Below, piece after piece: positions 20,786 through 33,909 of a stretch of 64,000 nt of DNA. Origin of the DNA: Berberis thunbergii (taxonomy: Eukaryota; Streptophyta; Magnoliopsida; Ranunculales; Berberidaceae); NCBI GenBank assembly GCA_003290165.1, contig QNQO01000671.1:540833-604832 (forward strand), given 5' to 3'. Position numbers and translations under genes: made by a program. Within the stretch, counting starts at the first letter, position 1. Each line of letters opens with the position of its first letter. The notes beneath the pieces were generated by a model. That model made no database searches and was not told the origin of the DNA. It saw only the letters and a program-made list of their open reading frames with translations.

Positions 20786-22024
20786 TATAACATCCGTAGT
20801 TTTTTTGTTTATTTTATTTGCTAAATTTCGGAGTTTTTTAAATTTATTTCAATAGTGTAAATTTATTTAGATTTAAATTTCGTTTTTAAAAGAAAAAATA
20901 ATTTCTGAGATTTAGTGGGTGGGTGCCCTTAGATTTATGGTAGGGGCAAATAGCCACCCACTTATAAAAGAAGTTTTCCTCTTTTCTTTTCTTCTTCCTT
21001 TTTTCTTTCATTTAGAGTGTCTCCTTTCTGTGACGTTTCTTATTCGTCTATGTTCGGGCAATTCAAACAATTTATTTGCCAAATCTCCTTTTTTTTCCTT
21101 CATTCTGTCTTATTTGCCTCTTAATTCTCCTTTGATTTTTCTTCTTAAAAATAGATAAATCAGATAGTGTGAGCTCGATTGGAGCTGTCATTGACTAAGC
21201 GAGTTGCGCTGCTTTAATCAGCTTCTCTAGTAGCAGTTGGGGCGTCAGTTAGAACCTGTAAACCCCACATACAAGGGTGGTTGGCTGGAAATTTCAGAAA
21301 ATCAATGAGATTTTCTTGTCAGGGAGGTTCACCAATGTTGATTCGCACGATGATCGAGTGGGTGAGTTGCGATTCGCCCTGCGATGGTTCTATGACCCTA
21401 TTCCTGCCAGTCACTGGCTTGTTGTGCTGTTTGGAACCAATCTGACCTGTGTAGGGTAGTTCTTGGAGAATTCTTGCCGAATTTTGGGCTTCGTAGAAGT
21501 GTCGATGGATTTAGTTCGTAGGTAGGTAATTTTCCAGCCATGCGCCGGACTATTTCTTCTTCCTTTTCCAGCCAATACATAGTGTATTGATGTTCATGTT
21601 TAGTTCACTCGCATCAGTTAGCTTTGTGTTTTACTAACCCACAACCGGTGTGTTTCTATTGGAGTGCAAGGAGTGTTGTTGTTCTTGCTGATCGTGGCGC
21701 TTAGGCCCAGTCTTCAGTTGTAGACTCGTTTTATGTTGTTTAGTCTTGTCCACCATGTGCAGGTATTTTTGCTTTCATTATACTTTTATATACTTTGTTA
21801 AATAATGGATGTTTGTATTTATTGGTTTTGTCGATATCAAGCAGGGCTTGGCAAATTGAGTACTCATTATTTTTTTAAGATTTTATTTGGTTGTTTTTCT
21901 TTTTGTTTCTCGTTTCAATAATATGTTATATTATGATGTTGTGTCTAGTTACGATCCGCCTGTGGTTACGGATTTAGTTCAAGTACCAGCACGCTGTTGG
22001 TCCCGTGGGGGTCGGGGCGTGACA
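20786..22024 (+). repeat. 5' LTR of Tekay-like element, internally deleted
   Basis: It starts TATAACATCCGTAG (TG changed to TA) and ends GTCGGGGCGTGACA. A TATA box (CTTATAAAAG, 20961) follows a conserved AATAGCCACCCA block. Compared with the right LTR it lacks the middle portion, roughly 1.4 kb, between 21575 and 21580. Its ends match 26555-27345 and 38370-38790. Confidence 0.85.
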
Positions 22025-22029
22025 AAGCT

Positions 22030-22041
22030 TGGTATCAAAGT
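22030..22041 (+). other. Primer binding site, initiator tRNA-Met type
   Basis: TGGTATCAAAGT lies five bases after the LTR end and resembles the TGGTATCAGAGC complement of tRNA-iMet, with changes after the eighth base. Confidence 0.7.
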
Positions 22042-22099
22042 GATTGTTTAGTGGTTCACATGGAACATCATTGTATGACACTTTCTTGAGTGAATTGGT

Positions 22100-23060
22100 T
22101 AGAAGAATTAAGATTTTTGTTATGTGAGACATGAAAATCAATTAGAGGATCCGTTTACTTGTGGCAACAAGAATTTCCTTAGCTTGGGTGGTGAAAGATT
22201 TGATGGTACTGGGCATTCACCCGGCGTGGATTGGTGGATCCATATGGTAGAGCTCATATTTGAGAGGAAGGTACTAACACCTATACAACATATGAGTTGG
22301 AATACACCAGTTTGACGGAGAGTCAACACTTCAGTTTGATGGAGAGGCTATGTATTGGTGGGATTCTGTGATGCAGAGTTGAGATGTGTCAGAGATGCAG
22401 TGAGATACATTTTGATTCTGCCAGAGTTGAGATAGTGGAAAGGTTTCTACACTTATAGCAAGGAACTAGATCTGTTTCAAAATTCTTGGCTGAGTTTACA
22501 TAGTTGAGTCATTATGCCACTTGTTTCATAAATACTACAGTGAAAAAAAACATGAAATTTTTTAGTGGTTTGAACCTGTTCCTAAAGAAACAGTTTATGG
22601 TGATGATCGATTGTCCTTTTGAGAGATTAATGGATGCCACTTTGAATCATGAGTGAGTTGAGGCTAAGTGTAGGCAAGAGACTTTGGTTCGATGGGCTAG
22701 AGGTACAAAGCGCAATCAGAGGTTTTGCCAAGGAAACCAGGCAGTTGATGAGACACAATAGCCAAAGCGAGTTGTTGTTCAGCAGAGAGACCCTTGTAGA
22801 GGTGGACATGTTCAGACTGGCAGAGATCGCAGAGGTGATAGACGTTCCCGAGGAGATGATCGACAGCAGCAACATAAACAACTTAAGAGAGGTAGTCAGA
22901 TTGGACCCAGGAGAGGTTGTTTCACTTGTGAACAGGATGGACACTTAGCCTATGATTGTCCTAGAGGTCAGGTAGATCGATGGGAGCAAGCTTTTGTTAT
23001 ACTTGTGGGCAATCGAGGGTTATGAGCAAGCTTTTGTTACACTTAGCCTATGATTGTCCT
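22100..23060 (+). pseudogene. Gag of Tekay-like element
   Basis: The front part includes FLSLGGERFDGTGHSPGVDWWI (22170-22240), matching the capsid start of Tekay Gag. A zinc knuckle with CFTCEQDGHLAYDCPRGQ (CCHC) lies at about 22916-22970. Its last part, TTAGCCTATGATTGTCCT, is duplicated at about 23040. Numerous stops in between. Gag forms the particle and binds RNA. Confidence 0.8.
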
Positions 23061-23225
23061 CAGAATAGGAATGAACCAACACAACAGAGAGCGCTCAGAG
23101 ATAGTTAGCACCTATGCCAAGAGTTTGTCAGAGAGTCCCTCTCCCAGCACCTCCTGTTTGCCTCACGACTATTCCTGGTCAAGAAAACGGCTAGGTATGC
23201 TTTTGTCTGTTGTATAGTTGCTTTT

Positions 23226-23690
23226 TTGCTAAAATTGCATGTTAGTGTGTTGTTATGTGACTCAGGATTTATGTGTTGTGTGCTAGGTTTTGTGCATTCA
23301 TCGTTTTCCCAATTAAGGGATCTTTTCTATACGGGAGTATCTAGGTCTTTTATTTCTATACAGTTAGTTGTTAGAAACCCTCTAAAGACAGTGCCTTTAC
23401 CGGAACCCTTGTGTGTTGTGTCCTTTTAGGGTAGCTCGGTTTCATTGTGAGAGTATTGTCCCCGTTTTGAGTTTTCCTTGTTGAGGCACACTTTGTGTTT
23501 GACTTTTTTTTCTTGGGTTTTGAGGGTTATCATTTGATTCTAGGGATGGATAGGCTGTCTAGGCATTCGATGATTATTGATTGCTTGCATAGGTCGGTGA
23601 AAATAGTGCCACCTGATGCCTCGCCCCACGTGCTGGCTTGTGAGCCCGATTCTATCTTCTGTGATGTCGAGTTTTCTTGGCTCTCTTGAG
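23226..23690 (+). pseudogene. Protease of Tekay-like element
   Basis: The frame has LFYTGVSRSFIS, corresponding to the active-site block LFDTGASHSFI with the catalytic Asp changed to Tyr. Further on, GYHLILGMDRLSRHSMIIDC is the conserved block linking protease to RT. The catalytic change and frame breaks make it inactive. Confidence 0.82.
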
Positions 23691-23699
23691 ATTTCTAGT

Positions 23700-24430
23700 C
23701 CCGACACCAGTTCATCTAGGTTGTGTGTAAGTACCCTGATGTCTTTGGAGAGATTCTTTGTCTCCTTCCATGCCATGAGGTGGAGTTTAGGATTGACCTT
23801 GCTCGTGGTACTGCACCTATATCAAAATTAGGGTACAAGCTTCCACCTAAGCAATTGGAGGAGCCTTGGGGAGCTCCAACAATATTTATGTCTAAGAAGG
23901 ATGGATCATTGAAGATGAGCATAAATTATCGGTATTTTAATAAAGTGACCATCAAGAATAAGTATATGTTATCTCAAATTGATGATCTATTGGATCACCT
24001 GAGGGGAGTCGTAGTGTTTTCACAGTTGAATTTGCAGTCTGGGTATCACAGGATAAGAGTTGAGAAACACTCCATTCCAATTACAACTTTTTGTGCTCGT
24101 TATGGCTTGTATGAATTTATAGTGATGCCGTTTGGACTGACGAATGCACCGACTTTTTTCATGGATTTGAAGAACTTATTGTTCAATCTCTGGTTGGACA
24201 AGTTTGTGGTAGTCTTCATTGATGATATCTTTGAGTACTCGAGGAGTTTAGAGGAGCACAAAGAACACCTTCGAATTGTGTTGCAAACAGAGAAAATCAA
24301 TTGTATGCAAAGTTTAGTAAGTGCCATTTCTTGGAGCCTTAAGTTTGATTTTCTTAGACATGTCATTTCTATTAGAGGTATTGTAATGGATCCCGAGAAA
24401 CTTGAAGTAGTGAAGTCTTGGAGATGACCA
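23700..24430 (+). pseudogene. Reverse transcriptase of Tekay-like element
   Basis: A 234-codon open frame: CHEVEFRIDLARGTAPISK, PWGAPTIFMSKKDGSLKM, YRYFNKVTIKNKY, QLNLQSGYHRIRV, YEFIVMPFGLTNAPTFFMDL and the active site VVVFIDDIFEYS, where YSDDI is normal (FIDDI keeps both Asp). A short internal deletion after PPKQLEE removes part of the fingers. It is the longest open frame in the window but ends early in the connection. Confidence 0.92.
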
Positions 24431-24439
24431 AGTAGTGTG

Positions 24440-24960
24440 ACTGAGATCCGTAGTTTTTTGGGTTTGGCCGGTTATTATCGATGGTTCATTGAGAAATTTT
24501 CATTGATTGTGGCACCACTCACTCAGCTAACAAGGAATAATGTTTTTTTTTGCGTGGTTAGATAAGTGCGAAGAAGCTTTTGAAACTTTGAAGCTTCGGT
24601 TGACTTCAGCACCAGTGTTGACTATTTCGACACCTGATTGTCGACTGGCGGTAGTTACAAATGCTTATAATACAAGATTGGATGGTGTGTTGATGCGGGA
24701 CAAGAGGGTTGTATCCTATGCATCCCGATAGTTGAAACCCTAAGAGATGAGATATCTGACACATGCTTTAGAGTTGAAAGGTTTGACGTGTTCACAAATC
24801 AAAAGAGTTTGAAGTATTTATTCACTTAGAAGGGGTTGAATATGAGGCAACAACGATGGGTTGATTTTCATAGCAGCTATGACTTTGATATAAAATATTA
24901 GCTAGTTGAGCCAATGTGGTTGCCGATGCCTTGAGTAGACGACATGAAGTAATGGCAACC
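24440..24960 (+). pseudogene. RNase H of Tekay-like element
   Basis: FLGLAGYYRWFIEKF at about 24455-24500, then CEEAFETLKLRLTSAPVLT, VTNAYNTRLDGVLM (the Asp of DAS is lost) and RVVSYASR. Near 24900 the sequence VVADALSR normally ending this domain is still visible. A frame change lies at about 24540 and stops later. Confidence 0.82.
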
Positions 24961-25299
24961 ATGATGATTCAAGAGTACCGAACACTCGAGACATTAGCTT
25001 TATTTGCAGTTTAGCCTACTTCCAGTACAAAAGGCCACATGATAGTGAGTTTGGCCATTCATTTGTCATTGATCAGTAGAGTGGTGGAGAGAAATACATC
25101 TGATCCAGTGATTCTGAGGTAGATAGCATATTTGGTAGTGGTCACACTAGATGAGTTCCCTACCGATTCGTCAATTGGTTCGGATGGAGGGTTGTGGTTT
25201 CGTGGCGGGTTTGTGTTCCTTCTGATGAGAAGTTGCGGGGAGATATCTTACAGAAAGCTAATAGATCTAGTTTCACCATTCACCCTAGTGGAACGAAGA

Positions 25300-26144
25300 T
25301 GTATAGGGATTTGAGATGTTCTTTTCAGTAATGTGGTATGAAAAAACATTGGAGAGTTTGTGGCATAGTGTGTGACTTGTCAGCAGGTCAAAGTCGAGCA
25401 TCAGAGATCGTCTGGGTTATTACAATCATTGGAAATCCCAATGTGGAAATGAGAGTATATCACCATGGATTTCGTCAATGGACTTCCAATGTCGAGGAAA
25501 GGTTATGAGTTGATATAGCTCATTGTTGATCAGTTGACGAAGTCTGCACATTTCATTTCTATTAGTACACATCGGATGATAGACAATCTAGCAGTGTTGT
25601 TCATCGGAATATAGTCCGCCTGCACGAGTCACCTGTATCGACTATATCCGACCGAGATCCGCTTTTCACAACCCACTTCTGGTAGAGCTTTTAACAGACT
25701 ATGGGTACCAGATTGGATGTGAGTAAATCATATCATCCGCAGACAGATTGCCAATCTGAGAGAGTGAATCAGGTAGTGGAAGACATGCTTAGAGCGTGCA
25801 TCTTAGACTTTGGAGGCAGTTGGGAAGATCACCTACCATTGAGCGGGTTTGCGTACAACATCTACTACCTAAGTATTGGCATGACACCGTTTGAGGCACT
25901 CTTTGGACTACCGTGTAGGTCCTCTTTTTGTTGGGTTGAGATTGGATAGTAAGCTGTGATGGGGCTGGGTGTGGTCAGAGAAACTATTGAGAAGATTGAG
26001 TTGATTAAAATGCGTTTGTTAAAATCCCAAAGCAAACATAAAAGTTACGCTGGTAGGAGATGTAAGGAGTTCGAGTTTTCAGTTAATGACCAAGTCTTTT
26101 TGAAAGCTTCCCTGAAGCGAGGAGTTGTTAGATTCAAAGGTTGA
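25300..26144 (+). pseudogene. Integrase of Tekay-like element
   Basis: A degenerate zinc-binding part (CGMKKHWRVCGI and VCDLSAGQ-like) precedes MDFVNGLPMSRKGYELI and VDQLTKSAHFI (first catalytic Asp). After frame changes the core ends with SKSYHPQTDCQSERVNQVVEDMLR (catalytic Glu present) and GMTPFEALFGLPCR. The 25956-26144 stretch has the KSYAGRRCKEFEFSVNDQVFLK linker. The enzyme integrates the cDNA; here it is broken. Confidence 0.84.
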
Positions 26145-26500
26145 GGGAAGCTTACACCGAGATATGTAGAACCATATGAGATTACTGAAAGGATTGGATC
26201 AATAGGCTACAGATTGGCTTTGCCGCAGAGCATGTCCGATCTCCACGACGTGTTTCACATATCCATGTTGTGGAAGTGTTTGGCAGACCCGTTACAGATT
26301 GAAGAGCCTGCTAAGTTGGGGCTTTCTGATGAGTTAACTTACCCCGTCCTGTAGCGACTATTGATTATCATGTTAAACAACTTTGGCGGAAGACGATGAG
26401 ATTGGTGAAAGTCCAGTAGAGTCACCGAGAGGGTGAAATGACTTGGGAGTTGGAGGATTAGATGAGGCAAAAATACCCTGAGCTTTTCACCTAGTTTATC
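26145..26500 (+). pseudogene. GPY/F end of integrase and chromodomain-like tail
   Basis: KLTPRYVEPYEITERIGSIG and SDLHDVFHISMLWKCLADP form the GPY/F-type end. After frame changes comes a chromodomain-like block ending GEMTWELED...MRQKYPELF. Chromodomains direct chromovirus insertion to heterochromatin. Two stops lie inside. Confidence 0.75.
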
Positions 26501-26554
26501 TTGTAGTTGCTTTGTTTGATCTCGAGGACGAGATCTCTTTTCAGCTATGTATGA

Positions 26555-28310
26555 TGTAACAACTGTAGTTTTTTATTTGTTTTATTTGCTTAATTTCAGA
26601 GGTTTAGAAATTTATTTCAATAGTGTAACTTTATTTAGATTTTAAATTTCGTATATTAAAAAATTAGTTTCTGAGATTTTGAATTAGGGTGCCCTTAGAT
26701 TTCTGGTAGGGCGAATAGCCACCCACTTATAAAAGAGGTTTACCCCCTTTCTCTTCTACTTCCTCTTTTCATTCTTTCTTTCTTCCAGAGCATCTCTTCT
26801 CTGTGAGGTTTTTTTTCGCCGGCCTGCGTTCAAGCGATTCGAACGACTTCTCCAGCAAATCTCCTTCTATTTTCTTCCTTCCTTCTCCTTTTTTTCCCTA
26901 TTACTTCTCCTTTGATTTTCCCTTTCAAAAATAGAGAAATTAGAGTGTTAGCTCGATCGGAGTTGTCACTGGGGTAACGAGCATAGCTTTCCAATCAGCT
27001 TCTCTAGTAGCGTTTGGGGCGTCAGTTGGAATCTGTAAACCCTATATGCAAGGGTGGTTGAGTGGTTGGCTGGAAATTTCAAAAAATAAGGTAGATTTTG
27101 TTTTCGGGAAGGCTCACTAGCACAGATTGGCATGGTGAGTTTGTGGGCGATCTGTGACTCGCCATTCGGTAGTTCTTTGACATTGTTTTGGTCTGTTGTG
27201 TTGTTCGGAGGTTATCAGACCGATGTAGGGTGGTTTTTGGGAATTTTCCCCGGATTTTGAGCTTCATCGGAGTGGTCGAAGGATTTAGTTCATCGGTGGG
27301 TAATTTTCCAGCCACGCTCCAGACTATTTCTTCTTTCTTTTTTTCAGTCTTTAGATGGTTTGCTTACTATTGTGTCCGTCTTTGCAGTTTTAGGGAGCTT
27401 CCTTAGTCGTAAATTCGCGGTTCCACGAATTGGGAGCTTCGTTCAGTAGGATTTGTGTTCCGAAAACCCATTTAGCTCAAGTGGGTGTAACTATAATGTT
27501 TACTTTGAGGAATTTCTATTTAGAATCATGAATTGAACTATTGTGTTATGCCTGTGATTGAATGTGATTCAACCCAAGTTAGGGATTTAACCCTTATGAG
27601 GTTGCTTAGATTTGGATTGCTATGTTGGTTCCTTTGTAAATGAATTTGTGGATTGAGTTTTCTGAATGCATGATATACATAAATGAAATGGAATAACGGA
27701 TGGATATAAATGCGCTTAGGATTTGGTATAACACCATCTAGGCTTATACAGAATGTTTAGAGTCTACTTTGTATGACACGGTCGGACTAGTGTTTAGAGT
27801 TAATGGCCTGATTTTATTTGCAAAACTGTATTGACTCAGAAAGAATTAGGTATTAAGGCCTATGTCATCAGTTCATGCATTTTACTGTAGTTTGCCGAGT
27901 CTTGAACCAATATGACTGTTCAACTTAAGGGGCTTTATTGTCATGATTTGAGTCATGTAGGGACCCTAGTGTAGTTGTGGATTTGTGAGGACAGTCTAGT
28001 TGATTATTGTTACACATTTGTTGTTTTAGACCCTGTATAATCTCGTAGTACGTGTATGCTGATATTAGTGTAAGTGTTTTACCCCGCTGTAATGCCCATT
28101 GTGCCAATGTTTGGAGCTTGCTCGCGTCGGGTTTGGAGGTGCTTTCAGATGACTCGCACCTATGGACATTGTGGAGGCTATTTCATGTGGCACTTCCCTG
28201 AGGTGCAGTGAGCTCCCACACACGCTTGCCACTAGAAAGTGCAGTAAGACGAGTCTTGGAGGACGTGAAGATTATTGGCTTTCTCTCTCAGCGCGCTTGA
28301 GTTTGATTTG
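26555..28310 (+). repeat. 3' LTR of Tekay-like element, first piece
   Basis: It starts TGTAACAACTGTAG and matches 20786-21575 over its first roughly 790 bases (TATA box at 26727). The part from about 27350 to 28310 has no counterpart in the left LTR. It is interrupted at 28311 by the CACTA-like element. Confidence 0.82.
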
Positions 28311-28490
28311 TGTTACAACACAAATGGTCAATAATAGCATATTACCATAGCGTTTTTAAATAAAGTGCTATTAAAAGTCTACCTAATTTGTTCAATGTGG
28401 CAAAAATGCTATTCAAACTTTGTATAACCCTATAAAAAAAATTGTAAAACGCTATCAATGGCCAATTTGATTTGTGCTAAATGAAATGCT
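28311..28490. repeat. Left terminus and subterminal repeats of CACTA-like element
   Basis: ACCATAGCGTTTTTAAA, AAGTGCTATTAAAAGTCTACC, AAAACGCTATC and related pieces match the motif family at 37458-37890. Density is lower than at the right end. Confidence 0.6.
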
Positions 28491-28554
28491 GTGAAGGCGG
28501 GACTTGCAATTCGCTGGGCGCCAACTATCCCACTCCAATCGAAAAAAATAAAAT

Positions 28555-28800
28555 AAAAGCAAAACAAAGAAGAAGGAAGGAAGGAAGAAGAATCCCGCTC
28601 AAATCCCACTCTCCTTCTCGATCTGTCTCCCTCTCCCTCTGCATTCTGCTCTCCCTCTTCGATCGCTCTCCCTCTCCCTCTCCCTCTCCCTCTCCGTTCT
28701 GCTGTCCCTCTCTGATAGCTCTCCCTTTCCGTTCTATTTCTCCCTCTCCAACGTGTTCTACTCCTCGCCGTACGTGTTCTCGCTCTCCGTTTCAGGTCGG
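28555..28800. repeat. CT-rich low-complexity tract (5'-UTR-like)
   Basis: An A-rich stretch with GAAGGAAGGAAG is followed by repeated CTCCCTCTCC. Pyrimidine tracts of this kind are common in plant 5' untranslated exons. A possible splice acceptor (TTTCAGGTCGG) lies at about 28790. Frames on both strands here are compositional artefacts. Confidence 0.6.
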
Positions 28801-28869
28801 TATCTGATTCGCAACACACTCACTGTCTCCTGCTTTGCTTTCACCGCAAACCCTAATGATTTTTAATTT

Positions 28870-29640
28870 GTATCAGTTTATGAAGTAATTTGTATCAGTT
28901 CATGAAGTAATTGTGGAAGTCTTTGGAAGGCTTTGAAGGATCAGTATTTGTATCAGTTTTGGTTGATTGAAGGATCAATTTTTCAGATAGGTAATTCTAG
29001 AATTGAAATTTTTTTTCTTTCCTCTTTGATTTCCTTATTAGAGTATTAATTTGGTTGAGTTGTGTTGTTCTTCATTTTGAGTAAAATTCCTGCATTTTTT
29101 CTTGAAATTTCTTAGGGTTTTATGTTTCCTTCTCATTCTGATTGAGAGTATAATTGTTGGGTGCATTTTCATGTGGAGCAATTACCTTGTGTCTCGGTGC
29201 ATTACGTGCATTAAAACAACATGTGAAGCACCATATGTGCAATACTTCAATATCTTCGCAGACATACTATTTTTTTGTGTCCACCTCTTAGCATTTTGAT
29301 GTTTTGGTCTTTTCTAGTTTCGTAATTACTTCTGTAATCATATATGCATGTTGCTGGAACCTGGTTTCAGTGAGTTAGAATTTCCCATTTTTTATGTGTA
29401 TGTTGATATGGATCACTGCTTTTATAGCTCTGGCGTGTGAAACATTTATCTTTAAATAACAATGTACCCATTGTACCACTTGAGCATTCAAATAGTATTG
29501 GATACAACTACTGCTTGATTTGCAGTTACTGTTACAATTTTTGGGAATGCTACCGTTTTTGGGAAGATTACTGATGGGATGCGATTGTACCCCATTGAAG
29601 TGTTCCTAAGCCATATCAGTAATTAGTAATTACAAGTGAT
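28870..29640. other. Intron-like AT-rich stretch inside CACTA-like element
   Basis: T-rich sequence without a credible frame. It has the texture of plant intron. A repeated phrase TTTGTATCAGTT occurs at 28867, 28892 and 28947. Confidence 0.45.
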
Positions 29641-29649
29641 GAATAAGAC

Positions 29650-29992
29650 TAGTTGGAGGGATTATGTTATCACGAATTCTAGATTTGTCGGTTTATGTCA
29701 GGTTGCTCTGTCAGGTTGTTAGCTCCATTAGAATGGGGGTTAGTTGCTCTGTCAGGTTGTTAGCTCTGTTAGAAGGGTGTTAGTTGCTCTGTTAGCATTG
29801 CTGTCAGTATTGTTAGTGTATGTTAGCTACTTGTATAAATAGGAGAACAGGGAGAGAAACAAGTATTCATTCATTTGTAAACAGATTGTACATTGAGCAA
29901 TTGCTCTACAGGAGATTGGGCATCTCGAAAATCCCTCTTGTCATTCAATACATCTCACTTCAATTGCTTCTACAAATTTAGTGTTACAGTTG
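29650..29992 (+). repeat. LTR-like repeat, copy 1
   Basis: It has a 41-bp tandem motif (GTTGCTCTGTCAGGTTGTTA), a TATA box (GTATAAATAGG, about 29834), and GAGCAATTGCTCT, ending near AGTGTTACA. Architecture and key phrases recur at 33910-34290 in the same orientation. This may be a short Ty1/copia or TRIM LTR. No target duplication was found. Confidence 0.45.
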
Positions 29993-29999
29993 CAAATTT

Positions 30000-32900
30000 A
30001 TAATCCTTTATCTCCTTTCTTTGCCAGCATTGCTAAAATCTGCCAAGACTACTCCATCTATTGCTGAGGAATATGTCTGTGAACTGAATATGATTGCTTC
30101 CATCCTGCAGAAATAGCATCAAAATAGCTTCAGTAAGTTAGTTCATAACAAAAACTCGTTTCTTTTACATGTATTTCAGTCAATTAGGCCTTGATGCACC
30201 GCATAAATCTTAAAATGTTGCTCATAAATGTTTAAAGCGACAACAAAAGCATAAAATTTATTTATGTCAACAAGTTTTATTCATTGCAATATGAACAAGG
30301 AATGTGAGGGCCAACACACCCATTAAGGAATTTCATATCATGTATCAACACACCCATTAACTTATATGATCCTTCCATAATTAAAATACATATAAACCTT
30401 AATAACATTTAAATTTGTTTCAGCTCATCCTATACATTTTGGGATAAGACCTTTGTAGCGATAAAACCCCATCCCTGATGTAACCCTTAGCAGCTAGTAG
30501 CTCTCTCTTTTCCTATGTTCATCACCACTGTAATCCTTCTCTTTCATGTAAGGTTTTTATTTTTAATTATAAAACATATTATCTTTTATTATTTGTTTTC
30601 CAAAACTAATTCTAAGAACAATTCTTGGGTGAACATCTCGTTATACTAGCGGTAACCTAGTATTGGCATCGTTCTCTTGAACTGTTCAAAGAATTATCTT
30701 CAAAAATGTTTCTCGTAATTTTCATTGTCTTCTATCTGTATGTTATTAGATATATGTTTTTAGATATATGCCCACAAACATAATACATGTTATTAGATAT
30801 ATGTTTTTTCTGAATCAGTGGCAGTGTTAGCAAAGAGAGAACTCTTATCTTAAGTGTTGATGAGATTGAAAGGGTGTTTTATAGAGACCAAAAGAAGGTG
30901 GTTGGATCCACCAGAACTGCTAATGGTGTTAGATTGCTAAATGCATCTCAAACTTGTGAGCTAAACCACCATCACTTCTAAGTGGTTTTAGTTTAGGATA
31001 ATCTACAACTCCATTTCCCCTAACTTGATGTGCCTTTGAGTAATACACTTTTTTTATTCTTTCAAAGATGTTGTTTTGATTAATTTTCTTGGTTGATCTA
31101 GTTATAGTATTTAGGTCACTATCATGTATGCAAGGAAATGATGTCGTAGCGGGTATCATTCAAAAGTTTCTTACATATATTCTAAACGCATTATACTTAC
31201 GATTTCTTTGAAAATATGACATTCACTACTACACAACAATTTTTCATTACTAGCATATGACAATAACATTTTTTCACTTAGTGCTATGAAAAGGCCAAAA
31301 TTTGTCCAATTTGAACCCCTTCATCACATTATGTTGTAGCATTGTGTGATTTTAATTTTTGTGTTTACGTTTAACATTTATGCTGCCAATTTGTAATGCT
31401 TTCAGAACGGATCTGAATATGTATTTAGTATGAAATTGGATTTCCATTCAAGTACTGCTTATATATATATATATGAAACTTTCAATTACCCCATGAAGAT
31501 TAAGTAGTTATTTGTTTGAATTTTAGAATTTGTTGGGCTGAGTACTACAAGAAAATATGATGTTGGATAAAGGTTGGGTGGATAATAGTTTTTAGGGAGT
31601 TTTGAGAGAAAGATATGAGGAGATTGGTTGGAATAATATGAGGAGATTTCTCCAAAATGTTTAGAGTGTTTTATTAAGCGCTTAGCTTCAAAGGATGATG
31701 AGAGAGACAAATTGCAAAAGGAAATCAGGACACCATCTGAAGATTGGAGACAGAAAGATTAGCAGTTGGAATCACAGGTTCACTTTTGCTATAGAGATTT
31801 TTTACCTTTTAAATGCATTTAGTCATTTTGACAATGATTAGTCTTGTTGTTCAAGTACTTACAATTGGGTATGCTTGCATGGGTATGTAGCTGCTGAATA
31901 TGCTTGCATGGGTATGTTCAAGCCTTTCTACTTCAGCTTCAATTTGAGTATGAAATTCGGGACTAAATCAACTAATGATCGGAGGCAGGTATTGAGGTAT
32001 GCTTCAAATTTAGTATAAATGCAGCTCCGGAGTCGGGTATTGAGGTATGGTTTATGTCAGAATGTCATGATTAGACAATAAAGTAGTAGTGGTTTGGTAC
32101 CTCTATTTAGACAATAAAGAACTTGCTAATGGTACTATCCTTTTCAGATTAACGAACAGAGAGCGTCGATTGCTGAATATTATCATGTCTACAAGGTGGT
32201 ATCATACTATCTATAAAATGGATAATGTGAATTTCTTCAAAGTATTTAGTCTCAAGGATTCTGTTATTCTTGTTCTGTTTAGGGAAACCAAAAGAGTCAA
32301 AAAAAGGTATCTTTATATGGTTCTACACTCCATCATTTTCTAGCGTACGTATCACTCCATTATATGCAAATCCTTTAACTTTCTCAGTATTCCCTTCATC
32401 TTTCAAAAGTGGGTGTTGTATATTCTGCAGAAGATCATACTCACAAGTCCTCGAGACCTTCTTTGAGAAATTGCTTTGTGATCAGAACCTACTTGCTTTG
32501 AGATCTGAGAAGATCCTTGAATTAATTCCTGATGAGTGTATGTTGTTTAATGGTTACACTTGAAGAAAGCATTCTGTTTGTTTCCAATCAGATATCACTG
32601 TGTATTTGGTTATCCAGCACTTTAAGGAACTCAAAGAAGCATTCTCTTTGCAACTGCTACTGCTAAGCTTCGGGGCTTATTGCAGTCTGCTACTGCTGGT
32701 TATACTGCACTTGAAGAAAGCATTCTGTTTATTGCAGTCTGCAAAACATAAGGTACAAAGCTATCAATTTATCGCACTTTTCAGTCTCACACTTTTCATT
32801 AATCTATAGTTATTTTCTGTACAAACAGGTCAGGACAGATTGTACTTTTTGATTGTTTCTACTTTAGGTTTCAAAACTCATGAATCATCTGCTAAAGGCA

Positions 32901-33900
32901 CCGTTCTGCGTGCACCCCAAAACAGGTCAGGACAGATTGTACTTATATAAAATAGTGCAAGCTCATTTAATTATTGATCTGTGTCCTTTGTTTTCTTTAC
33001 ATGCCTACTTTAATATATATATATATTGGTTTTTATGCTGAGTTAGTAGTATAAATTGCACCGGCTAGATGAAAACTTAAATATCCCTGATTTTTTTAGC
33101 GTCTTTCTCAATTTTCTTGCTTTCCCTATTAATGTAACAGATATCCTTCTCCCTTTATCTCCTTTCTTTGTTGCAATAGCCTTCTATGCAACAAAGGATG
33201 GTGAGTAACCAAAACCCAAACTGACAGAATTAGGATAAGGTCTGGCGTACACCTCTGTGTCAAAATTATTGAACTAAAATTATCCAACACATCAGTATCT
33301 TTGCTGATGACTTTTCATAGGTAGATCTCTTTTCTTTTGTAGAACCTAACAAAATGGTTGATTGGAAGGTAAAGGGCAGCCACGTTTCCTTCTAGAATTT
33401 CCATTTCTATAGTATCACACAAGAAGTAATGAGTTTTATTTAGGGACCCGTAGCTAGTGGGTTAATGTCAAATTATGAGTGAGGGTGCAGACTATAGGAA
33501 TTATGTGTGGTGCCAGTGGGTATGAGGGATACTGGTGGTTGGTTTGGCAAGGACCTGGGAGGTGGTGGGTGGTTTTGTAGATGGACAGAAAAGTGTTGGT
33601 TTAGTGGGGTGCGAGGTGGTTGTCTTGTCACGGAATTGGGAAATATGGCCTGTTCAGTGGGCAGTTTGTTTTTCCCTGACAATGATATCCTGAAAGTTGT
33701 GAGCAATGCTCTAATATTAATTGTTGCATTGAAGAGAAAATATCCAAGCAATGTGAAAATTTTGTATAAGTTTTGGATACGCATCTTTATCTGTTTTTCT
33801 GTTTGATAGGCCTCCAATACGTTTCACTTATGCAAGAAGGAATAAGAAGATGTAAATGCTGGTTGTTACAAGTGGTGGCTTTATTCTAGCTGTCAGTAGA
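30000..33900 (+). other. Interior of CACTA-like element with exon-like scraps
   Basis: Mostly AT-rich, intron-like. Short codon-like islands occur around 30050-30120 (LLKSAKTTPSIAEEYV), 31570-31780 and 32420-32560 (LETFFEKLLCDQNLLALRSE). I do not recognise them. It also contains local direct repeats (AACAGGTCAGGACAGATTG at 32825 and 32923; TTGAAGAAAGCATTCTGTTT at 32562 and 32711) and TA runs at 31460 and 33015. Confidence 0.4.
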
Positions 33901-33909
33901 ATGAAAAAG

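Noticed and set aside
22627..22944. 105-codon minus-strand frame
   Set aside because: Antisense shadow of the Tekay gag, which has the recognisable CCHC knuckle on the plus strand.
28430..28819. Open frames on both strands rich in Arg/Glu or Ser/Pro
   Set aside because: They arise from the CT-rich tract (CTCCCTCTCC) and have no domain; compositional artefact.
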